Source of the DNA: CAVPGH01 sp046726955
GTDB lineage: Bacteria > Acidobacteriota > Vicinamibacteria > Fen-336
Length of the DNA stretch: 5,682 nt
Assembly (NCBI GenBank): GCA_046726955.1
Contig: JBKPBQ010000169.1
Location: 1-5,682, forward strand
Reading direction: 5' to 3'
Shown one piece after another: positions 1 through 5,682 of the stretch; positions within the stretch are counted from its first letter, which is position 1; every line of letters begins with the position of its first letter. The position numbers were made by a program, and so were the translations under genes. Under the pieces are notes generated by a model. The model worked only from the letters and a program-made list of their open reading frames with translations, was not told the origin of the DNA and made no database searches.

Positions 1-966
1 CGGCCCGGCCGCCTCCTCGACGTGCGCGACTACTGCAAGCTGCACATCGTCGCCCACTACCCGTCGGTGCTGCTGGGAGCGCGGCCGGAGGGAACGCCGT
101 TCCACGTCCTGCCCATGGGCAAGGTCGGCGACGACGACGCGGGCCGCCGCCTCCGCACCGAGATGGCGGACGCGGGGATGGACGTGCGCTTCGTGGACGC
201 GGTGTCCAACTCGCCCACGCTCTTCTCGGTCTGCTTCCTCTACCCCGACGGCAGCGGCGGGAACATCACGACCAGCACCTCCGCGGCGGCCGCCCTCAAC
301 GCGGCGGACGTCGATCGCGCGCTCGACCATCTCGACTCGCGGACGATCGCGCTCGCCCTGCCCGAGGTCCCGCTGATCGCGCGCCATCACCTGCTGAGGC
401 GCGCCGGGGAGCGCGGCGCCCTCCGCGTCGCCACTCTGACCTCCGCGGAGATGGGGGCGGCGCTCGCCTCCGGCTTCCTCGCCGACGTGGACCTGCTCTC
501 CCTGAACGAGGACGAGGCGTCTGCGCTCAACGCCGCGGCGTTCGCGACCGATGAGCCGCCGCCGCTGCTCGTGGGCTGCGCCTCGGCGCTGCGGGGCGCT
601 CAACCCCGGATGCGTATCTGCCTCACGGCGGGCGTCCGCGGCTCGTTCGTCCTCGACGGCCAGCACTGGACGCCGGTGCCGGCCCTTCCGGTGGAGTCCG
701 TGAGCACGGCCGGCGCGGGCGACGCCTTCCTCGGCGGCGTCCTCGCGGGGCTCGCCCTCGGGCTTCCCCTCGCCCCCGCGGAAGCCTCGGGCGCGCGTCC
801 GCTCACGAGCGCGGCCGAGCTGGGCGCGCTCCTCGCCGCCTACTCCGTGACCTCGCCCCACACGATCCACCCGGACGCCGGTGCGCCATCGCTCCGTGCG
901 TTCGCCGCCGCCCGCAGGCTGTCGTTCGGCGGCCCCCTCGAGCGCGCCTTCGGAGGTCCGGCGTGA
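1..966 (+). CDS. PfkB (ribokinase-like) family carbohydrate kinase, 5' end missing
   Basis: This is probably a cytoplasmic ATP-dependent kinase of the PfkB/ribokinase fold that phosphorylates a sugar or related small molecule. The frame is open to base 1. A GTG at 22 is possible, but it would remove the first beta-strand of the fold, so the true start probably lies upstream and some 20-40 residues are missing. Family features visible are the GKVGDDDAG turn (about 121-144), the PDGSGGNITT segment in the sugar-lid region, the NEDE motif (505-516) associated with Mg/phosphate handling, and the C-terminal GAGDAF signature (712-729), whose Asp at 721-723 would be the catalytic base. Two oddities are seen. 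The usual Asp of the DTxGAGD motif is Ser (703-705). The usual glycine-rich GGxxxN substrate motif is not evident near 46-69. The stop overlaps the M20 gene by 4 bases (GTGA), indicating an operon. Family assignment is firm; the substrate is unknown. Confidence 0.88.
   Translation, partial: RPGRLLDVRDYCKLHIVAHYPSVLLGARPEGTPFHVLPMGKVGDDDAGRRLRTEMADAGMDVRFVDAVSNSPTLFSVCFLYPDGSGGNITTSTSAAAALNAADVDRALDHLDSRTIALALPEVPLIARHHLLRRAGERGALRVATLTSAEMGAALASGFLADVDLLSLNEDEASALNAAAFATDEPPPLLVGCASALRGAQPRMRICLTAGVRGSFVLDGQHWTPVPALPVESVSTAGAGDAFLGGVLAGLALGLPLAPAEASGARPLTSAAELGALLAAYSVTSPHTIHPDAGAPSLRAFAAARRLSFGGPLERAFGGPA
952..956 (+). promoter_or_regulatory. Shine-Dalgarno site for the M20 gene
   Basis: A perfect GGAGG lies inside the end of the kinase gene, 6 bases before the GTG at 963. 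It supports GTG 963 as the start. Together with the GTGA stop/start overlap it points to coupled translation of the kinase and M20 genes. Confidence 0.7.
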
Positions 967-2288
967 CCTCCGAGGCCGTCCGCGACGCGCGACGGCTCCT
1001 GCGGCCGCTCAACCGCGAGATCGTCCGCCTCGTCCAGGCGCTCGTCCGCGTGGACAGCGTTGCCATCCCGCCCGACGGCCACGAGACCGCGGCGCAGAAG
1101 GTGCTGCGCCGGTTCCTCCAGCCCTACCGGCTCGACGTCGATATGTACGACTGCGGATTCCTGGAGAGATCGCGCCACGCCTACGTCCGCCGCGACCGCC
1201 GCTACCGCGGCCGCCACAACCTCGTCGCGCGTCTTCCGGGGACGGGAGGAGGCCGGAGCCTCCTGCTGAGCGGCCACATCGACACCGTGCCCACGCGACC
1301 GCGTCCCTGGCGGGACGGGCCCTTCTCCGGCGTCGTGCGGGGCCGGCGCCTCTTCGGCCGCGGGAGCTGGGACATGAAGAGCGGCCTCGCCGCCCAGTTC
1401 GCTGTGGCGATGGCCCTCTCGAAAGCTCGAGTGCGACTGCCCGGCGACCTCCTCTGCGAGTCGGTCATCGACGAGGAGTTCGCGGGAGTGGGAGGCACGC
1501 TCTCCGGTCGTCTGCGCGGCGACACCGCGGACGCCTGCGCGATCGCCGAGGGGACGAACTACGAGGTCGTGCGCGCCACGCGCGGTGGGCACGTGTTCGA
1601 CATCGTCTCCGAGGCCGGAGACCCCATGGGCTACTTCTCGAAGGACGAGGTGGTGAGCCCGGCGCTGCCCATGGGACGCCTGATCGGCTGGATCGACGGC
1701 TGGCGCCAGCGTCGCAAGCGCGCGCGGCGCGGGCGGACGTATGCCGACTTCCCGGATCCCGCGCCCGTCCAGATCATGGCCCTGGAGTCCAACCGCTTCG
1801 ACTCCGACATCCCGCTGAGCGTCCCTCTCGAGGCGCGTGTCCGTGTGTACTTCCAGTTCCTCCCCCACGAGGACGTGCCTGCGATCGTGCGCGAGATCGA
1901 GGCCTCGCTTCGCGCGTTCTGCCGCCGCGATGCCTTCTTCCGGGCGCACCCGGTCCGCGTCGAGCGGTTCGTAGATCCTCCCCTCCTCGGCCACGAGCTC
2001 GCGGCGGACCACCCGTGGACGCGCTGCCTCTACGGCTCGGCTCGGGGCGTGCTCGGCCTGGCGGCGAGGCTCGGAGCGTCGCAGTGGCCGTGCGATGCGT
2101 TCCTGGTTCATCGCCTCTTCGGGATCCCGACGCTGCTCTTCGGGCCCCGGGGGGCCGGCAGCCACAACGCGAACGAGTACGTCGAGGTCCCCTCGGTCCT
2201 GCGCACGGCCGAGGTCTATTTGGCCGCCGCCCTCGAGTGGTGCGGAGGGCGGGCATCGACGGATCGAAGGAAAGGACGGCGCCCATGA
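963..2288 (+). CDS. M20-family zinc metallopeptidase/deacylase (ArgE/DapE/ACY1-like)
   Basis: This 441-residue enzyme belongs to the di-zinc M20 family, which removes N-acyl groups or cleaves small peptides. All catalytic positions can be read: metal His105 in SGHIDTV with Asp107 two residues on, bridging Asp137 in GSWDMKSG, general base Glu171 and metal ligand Glu172 in IDEEFAG, metal-binding Glu196 in AEGTN, and His401 in SHNANEY. It should therefore be active. No signal peptide is seen, so it is probably cytoplasmic. The start is the GTG at 963, chosen for the GGAGG 6 bases upstream and the 4-base overlap with the kinase stop. The stop overlaps the GH109-like start (ATGA). Oddities are in the lid domain: after TRGGHVFDIV (206-215) the usual second histidine is not evident, and an Arg/Lys-rich stretch follows (WRQRRKRARRGR, 247-258). 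The substrate is not deducible. The neighbours suggest an N-acylated sugar or glycopeptide product, but amino-acid deacylase or dipeptidase roles remain possible. Confidence 0.92.
   Translation: MTSEAVRDARRLLRPLNREIVRLVQALVRVDSVAIPPDGHETAAQKVLRRFLQPYRLDVDMYDCGFLERSRHAYVRRDRRYRGRHNLVARLPGTGGGRSLLLSGHIDTVPTRPRPWRDGPFSGVVRGRRLFGRGSWDMKSGLAAQFAVAMALSKARVRLPGDLLCESVIDEEFAGVGGTLSGRLRGDTADACAIAEGTNYEVVRATRGGHVFDIVSEAGDPMGYFSKDEVVSPALPMGRLIGWIDGWRQRRKRARRGRTYADFPDPAPVQIMALESNRFDSDIPLSVPLEARVRVYFQFLPHEDVPAIVREIEASLRAFCRRDAFFRAHPVRVERFVDPPLLGHELAADHPWTRCLYGSARGVLGLAARLGASQWPCDAFLVHRLFGIPTLLFGPRGAGSHNANEYVEVPSVLRTAEVYLAAALEWCGGRASTDRRKGRRP
2267..2276 (+). promoter_or_regulatory. Shine-Dalgarno site for the GH109-like gene
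   Basis: The purine run AAGGAAAGGA ends 8 bases before the ATG at 2285 and lies inside the last codons of the M20 gene. It supports that ATG over the in-frame internal ATG at 2426, which would remove the twin-arginine signal. Confidence 0.65.
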
Positions 2289-3655
2289 CCGATTCCCGAC
2301 GTCCCCAGCTCTCCCGCCGCGACCTCTTGAAGGCGGCCGCCCTCACCAGCGTGCTCGGGGTGAGACCGGGAGGCGCCGAGCCTCCCAGGTCGCGGACGGC
2401 CGAGGAGCCGGCGGGCGAGAGCGTGATGGAGATGAAGTTCACGCCCCACGACGTCGTACGTGTCGGCATGATCGGCGTGGGCGGCCGGGGCACGAGCCTC
2501 CTCAAGGAGCTCCTCGACGTGGAAGGCGCGCGCGTGGTCGCCGTCTGCGACCTCGTGCCCGCCAAGACTGAGAGGGCGCAGGGCCTCTGCGTGAAGAAGA
2601 AGCAGCCGTCGCCCGAGGCCTACACGAAGGGCGACCACGATTTCGAGAACCTGGTGAAGAGGGACGACGTGGACCTCGTGCTCGTCGCCACACCGTGGGA
2701 GTGGCACGTGCCGATGGCCCTCGCCGCCCTCGCGGCGGGAAAGCACGTCGCGGTCGAGGTCCCGGCCGCCACCACCATCGACGACTGCTGGGCCCTCGTC
2801 AACGCGTCCGAGAAGACGCGCCGGCACTGCATCATGATCGAGAACTGCTGCTACGGCGAGCGGGAGCTGACCGTCCTCAACATGGTGCGCGCCGGCTACC
2901 TGGGCGAGCTCAAGCACGGGGAGGCCGCGTACATCCACGACCTCCGGAAGGTCGAGCTGTTCGACGACTCGCGCGAAGGGCCGTGGCGTCGGCTGCACCA
3001 CCTGAACCGCAACGGCAACCTCTACCCCACGCACGGACTGGGACCCGTGGCGAGCTACATGGACATCCAGCGCGGCGACCGCTTCGAGTACCTGGTCTCG
3101 ATGAGCTCGCCGGAAAGGGGGCTCACCCTCTGGCGCGAGGCGCACGTTCCCAAGGACAGCCCGAAGTGGAAGGAGACCTACACCTGCGGGGACATGAACA
3201 CGAGCCTCATCAAGACCGCGAAGGGCCGCACGATCGTCCTGCAGCACGACGTGTGCAGCCCGCGCCCCTACGACCGCATCAACCTCGTCTCCGGCACGAA
3301 GGGCTGCTTCCGCGACTACCCGCCGCGGATCTTCCTCGACGGGCAGAAGGAGGAGCACAAGTGGGCGCCGCTCAAGGAGCACGCCGACCGCTTCGAGCAC
3401 GCGCTGTGGAAGCAGCTCGGTAAGCGGGCGAAGAAGGGCGGGCACGGAGGCATGGACTACGTGATGTGCTGGCGGCTCGTGCAGTGCATGCGCCAGGGCC
3501 TCGCCCCGGACATGGACGTCTACGACGCCGCCGCGTGGTCGGTGCCGGCGCCGCTGAGCGAGCAGTCGGTCGCCCAGGGGAGCGCGCCGGTGGCGTTCCC
3601 GGACTTCACGCGCGGGCGGTGGCGGGACGCGCGCCCCGCGCCCTTCAAGTCCTAG
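2285..3655 (+). CDS. Tat-exported GH109-like glycosidase, Gfo/Idh/MocA family (probable alpha-N-acetylgalactosaminidase type)
   Basis: This 456-residue protein has an NAD-binding Rossmann domain and resembles glycoside hydrolase family 109, whose founding members cleave terminal alpha-N-acetylgalactosamine using bound NAD by a redox-elimination mechanism. Residues 10-16 (SRRDLLK) followed by a short hydrophobic stretch form a twin-arginine signal, so it is probably exported folded with its cofactor. The dinucleotide loop is VGMIGVGGRGT (60-70). The AGKHVAVEVP segment (151-160) is the Gfo/Idh/MocA nicotinamide-site region. GH109-type blocks follow: ENCCYGERELTVLNMV (186-201), WRRLHHLNRNGNLYPTHGLGP (234-254, with Tyr247 and His250 probably at the active site), GDMNTSLIKTAKGRT (302-316), SPRPYDRINLVSGTKG (325-340) and the C-terminal PDFTRGRW (439-446). 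Length matches the family. It is the last gene of the operon and ends 4 bases from the opposing beta-helix gene. Activity on a related sugar, or a pure oxidoreductase role, cannot be excluded. The open frame extends upstream to 881 only as a shadow of the M20 gene. Confidence 0.9.
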   Translation: MTDSRRPQLSRRDLLKAAALTSVLGVRPGGAEPPRSRTAEEPAGESVMEMKFTPHDVVRVGMIGVGGRGTSLLKELLDVEGARVVAVCDLVPAKTERAQGLCVKKKQPSPEAYTKGDHDFENLVKRDDVDLVLVATPWEWHVPMALAALAAGKHVAVEVPAATTIDDCWALVNASEKTRRHCIMIENCCYGERELTVLNMVRAGYLGELKHGEAAYIHDLRKVELFDDSREGPWRRLHHLNRNGNLYPTHGLGPVASYMDIQRGDRFEYLVSMSSPERGLTLWREAHVPKDSPKWKETYTCGDMNTSLIKTAKGRTIVLQHDVCSPRPYDRINLVSGTKGCFRDYPPRIFLDGQKEEHKWAPLKEHADRFEHALWKQLGKRAKKGGHGGMDYVMCWRLVQCMRQGLAPDMDVYDAAAWSVPAPLSEQSVAQGSAPVAFPDFTRGRWRDARPAPFKS

Positions 3656-3659
3656 GCCT

Positions 3660-5387
3660 TCACTTCGGCGCCTGCGCGAGAGCACCGATGTCGGCCGAGA
3701 TCCGACGATTTCCGGTGAGATCTCGCGGGGCAAGAGCCTTGGCGTCGGCGCGGCCGGCGAGGAGACGGGAGTCCGAGCGGGGGCGGAAGTCGGGGCGCGC
3801 GGGGTTGAGTCGCCACCAGCCGTTGTCGATCACGACCCACGGCTCCTCGCCGTACCTCATGATCTCCTCGGCGATCCGGGCACGTGTCACTCCGAGCGTC
3901 GAGTGGCCGGCCGACTCGTCGAGCCGCACCGCCAGCGTCTTGAGTGAAGGATCCATCTCGGTCGCTCCCGGGTACGGCCACTGCTCGGCCACGGAGTGCA
4001 CGGAGATCCCGACGAGACGAACCGCGTCGAGCACGTTGTAGTCCGAATCCAGCCGGTAGGTGCTCGTGCCCGAGATCTCCATCGAGGAGGGCTCGTCGTT
4101 GACGAGCACGTTGTTCCGCACGAGGTTTCCCCAGCTGCCGTTGATGAGCACGAGCGCGGCCCGTCCGGGATTGGCCATGAGCACCGTGTTGTTCCGGATG
4201 CGGTTCGAGCGGCAGCCCCAGAGCGGCAGCGACTCGCTGCCCGCCACGTCGGCGGCGCTCTGCGGCCCCGGCACCACGTAGGCCTTGTCGTAGGGCGTGC
4301 CGTCGTTCCAGAGCGCGATCCCGTGGTTGAAGTTCCCGTAGAGGAGGTTGCTCTGCACGAGCGACTCCTGGAGGCCGGCGAAGTTGAACGAGCCCCCGCC
4401 TCCCTTGCCGTTGGCGTTGACGACGTTCTCCTCGATGACGAAGTTCACGCCGCGGCCGTCCGGGAAGTTCCCCTCGCCGAAGAGCTCCGTGGCGCGGGCC
4501 ACGAGGGCGAGCGCCCACTCGCGCGTCCTCCGGTCGGGACCGAGGTCCCGCAGCGCCGGGTGCTTCAGCAGCTCGCCGAAGGACGACAGCGGGTCGATGT
4601 TGCACTGCAGGCCTCCGCTGCGGCTTCCGAAGAAGACGTTCCTCCGGATCACGTAGTCGTCCGAGCCGTCGGAGACGTAGGCCGAGTGCTCCAGGCACGA
4701 GAGCGCGAAGAGGTTGTCCTGGAGGAGGACGGTGCGGCTGTCCGTGGAGTGCAGGCCCCACTTGCGGTGGTTGTGCGAGAAGTTCCCGACGACGGCGACG
4801 TGGTGCGCCATCTTGCCGCTGCGTCCGAAGTCGCCGTCGATCATGATCCCGGCGAGCGGGCCCCGCGGCTCGAGCCCCGGTCCGGTGGACCCCGCGATCT
4901 CGAAGCCTTCGATCGTCACGTGGTGCGCGGCCTGGAGGTAGATCATCCAGTCGGGCTCGCGGTCGGTCGCGCGGTCGATCGTCACCTGGCCGGGCGCGCC
5001 GAGCGCCTTGAAGCGGATGTACCCGTCGCCGGGCTTGTCGCCGATCACGAAGCCGGCGTAGCGGCCGGGGAGGACGGCCACGAGATCGCCGGCCGTCGCC
5101 GCGTCCGCCGCGGCCTGGAGCGTCGCGTGGACGGCGGCGACCGGGTACTCGCGGGAGCCGGAGGGTCGGCGGCGCGCGTTCAGGTCGAGGTCCGGAATGC
5201 GTACCTGACGCGGAGCCGCGCCCTCGGTCACGACGAGGACGCGCGCCGGCCGGGCGGGAATTCGAAGGCTCTTCGCGACCCACTCGTCCGAGTCGTCGGT
5301 GCGCACGTACGCGGCCGGCGGCGGCGCAGCGCTCGCGACGGCAGCCGTGGTCAAGACGACTGCAGCGCCGTGAGCGAGAGCGCGCAT
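3660..5387 (-). CDS. Secreted right-handed parallel beta-helix protein (pectate-lyase-like fold)
   Basis: This is a 575-residue exported protein. It starts with a Sec-type signal peptide (Arg2, hydrophobic core about 8-18, likely cleavage after the ASA at 18-20). An N-terminal beta-rich region leads to the entry motif AGDLVAVLPGRYAGF (99-113), typical of beta-helix proteins. Asn-rich rungs follow: GNFSHN (201-206), QDNLFALS (223-230), RRNVFFGS (248-255), EENVVNAN (319-326), QSNLLYGN (345-352), RNNTVLMAN (398-406), RNNVLVND (424-431) and DYNVLD (449-454). The C-terminus has the common end signature, Asp-Leu-Thr-Gly-x-Arg-Arg then DIGA (556-569). An apparently helical insert (about 264-312) interrupts the coil. 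The fold suggests binding, lysis or epimerisation of polysaccharide, but no specific lyase family or catalytic residue is recognised. The start codon shares one base with the upstream gene's stop (TGATG), so translation is probably coupled. No good Shine-Dalgarno was seen. Confidence 0.85.
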   Translation of the reverse strand: MRALAHGAAVVLTTAAVASAAPPPAAYVRTDDSDEWVAKSLRIPARPARVLVVTEGAAPRQVRIPDLDLNARRRPSGSREYPVAAVHATLQAAADAATAGDLVAVLPGRYAGFVIGDKPGDGYIRFKALGAPGQVTIDRATDREPDWMIYLQAAHHVTIEGFEIAGSTGPGLEPRGPLAGIMIDGDFGRSGKMAHHVAVVGNFSHNHRKWGLHSTDSRTVLLQDNLFALSCLEHSAYVSDGSDDYVIRRNVFFGSRSGGLQCNIDPLSSFGELLKHPALRDLGPDRRTREWALALVARATELFGEGNFPDGRGVNFVIEENVVNANGKGGGGSFNFAGLQESLVQSNLLYGNFNHGIALWNDGTPYDKAYVVPGPQSAADVAGSESLPLWGCRSNRIRNNTVLMANPGRAALVLINGSWGNLVRNNVLVNDEPSSMEISGTSTYRLDSDYNVLDAVRLVGISVHSVAEQWPYPGATEMDPSLKTLAVRLDESAGHSTLGVTRARIAEEIMRYGEEPWVVIDNGWWRLNPARPDFRPRSDSRLLAGRADAKALAPRDLTGNRRISADIGALAQAPK

Positions 5388-5389
5388 CA
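5385..5389 (-). promoter_or_regulatory. TGATG stop/start overlap
   Basis: On the - strand the upstream gene's TGA (5389-5387) shares its A with the beta-helix gene's ATG (5387-5385). No clear Shine-Dalgarno lies before it, so terminating ribosomes probably re-initiate here. This implies one transcript and linked production of the two proteins. Confidence 0.6.
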
Positions 5390-5682
5390 GTGGACGACGA
5401 AGGCCGCTTCGGCCTTAGCCCCGCTCAGCACGTCCTGGACCGTCACGCGATAGCGGCCGTCGGGATCGTCGAGGGCCAGGGGCACGACGAACGTGCCGGG
5501 CGCGCCGTCCAGGAGCAGGTTGCGGGCGAACTCCGGCCGGAAGGCGCCGTCGGGGCCCGAAACGTGGGCTCTCACCAATCGCTTGCCGTTCTCGCGGCTC
5601 GTCACCGTCAGCCGCGGATGCTCGCCCCGCCGGGCGCTCTCGGGACCGGCGAGCTCGAGCGTCCCCGGCGCGACGGGATTGA
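5387..5682 (-). CDS. C-terminal end of a larger protein with an Ig-like beta-sandwich domain, 5' end missing
   Basis: The frame is open through the right edge, giving the last 98 or so residues. The GTG at 5605 lies inside the domain and is unlikely to be the true start. The visible part looks like one Ig-like or macroglobulin-like beta-sandwich: a Pro/Gly-rich lead-in (APGTLELAGPESARRGEHP), strands such as RLTV and RLVRAHVSGPDGAFRPEFAR, then FVVPLALDDPDGRYRVTV and a final strand AEAAFVV just before the stop. The pattern 'PLALDDPDGRYRVTVQDVLSG' with its paired strands recalls C-terminal accessory domains of large exported proteins in Planctomycetota-like bacteria, which is family memory rather than a search result. 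The catalytic or main region lies outside the window, so function is unknown. It is co-transcribed with the beta-helix gene through a TGATG overlap. Confidence 0.65.
   Translation of the reverse strand, partial: NPVAPGTLELAGPESARRGEHPRLTVTSRENGKRLVRAHVSGPDGAFRPEFARNLLLDGAPGTFVVPLALDDPDGRYRVTVQDVLSGAKAEAAFVVH

Noticed and set aside
840..2165. Long antisense open frame opposite the M20 gene.
   Set aside because: Long stop-free antisense frames are expected in GC-rich genes. Its product has no recognisable motif, while the + strand has all M20 catalytic residues.
881..2284. In-frame open extension upstream of the GH109-like ATG, suggesting a 924-residue fusion protein.
   Set aside because: The extension is Arg/Pro/Ala-rich, low-complexity shadow sequence of the M20 gene in another frame. 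The ATG at 2285 has a Shine-Dalgarno, an operon overlap and a Tat signal directly after it.
3645..3680. Possible bidirectional terminator at the convergent junction (AGGC/GCCT pair and a CCTAGG palindrome).
   Set aside because: The stems are only 4-6 bases and there is no T-run on either strand, so this is chance pairing in GC-rich DNA.
2216..3733. Long antisense open frame opposite the GH109-like gene.
   Set aside because: It is rich in Arg, Val, His and Leu with no family motif, and it crosses the convergent junction. It is a GC-driven shadow.
3996..5453. Long + strand open frame opposite the beta-helix gene, and an overlapping - strand frame at 3652-5283.
   Set aside because: Both are compositionally biased shadows. 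Only the 3660-5387 frame has a signal peptide, beta-helix rungs and a family C-terminal signature.

Overview
The window is a gene-dense stretch of very GC-rich bacterial DNA (roughly 70% G+C by eye, with third codon positions almost all G or C). There are no rRNA or tRNA genes, mobile elements or CRISPR repeats. The Tat-exported Gfo/Idh/MocA-type GH109 glycosidase, the secreted right-handed beta-helix protein, and the large neighbouring protein ending in an Ig-like domain recall glycan-degrading Planctomycetota, Acidobacteriota or Verrucomicrobiota. That placement is inference, because the window has no phylogenetic marker.

Layout: two convergent gene groups fill essentially every base. On the + strand, three genes overlap end to start: the 3' part of a PfkB-family sugar kinase (1-966, cut by the left edge), an M20-family metallo-amidohydrolase (963-2288), and a GH109-like NAD-dependent glycosidase/oxidoreductase with a twin-arginine signal (2285-3655). 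Both junctions are 4-base stop/start overlaps (GTGA and ATGA), and each downstream gene has a good Shine-Dalgarno sequence, so this is almost certainly one translationally coupled operon. On the - strand, the C-terminal end of a large protein (5387-5682, cut by the right edge) runs through a TGATG overlap into a secreted parallel beta-helix protein (3660-5387). The two groups meet tail to tail with only 4 bases between their stop codons.

Working model (inference): the GH109-like enzyme acts in the cell envelope on an N-acetylhexosamine-type glycoside. The signal-less M20 hydrolase and the PfkB kinase act in the cytoplasm on released products, by de-N-acylation or peptide trimming and by sugar phosphorylation. 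The beta-helix protein and its upstream partner are exported and may bind or cleave polysaccharide. The most notable points are this kinase/M20/GH109 combination, a kinase with degenerate substrate- and cation-site motifs, an M20 enzyme with all metal ligands but an unusual lid, and a beta-helix interrupted by an apparent helical insert. No promoter or terminator could be identified.
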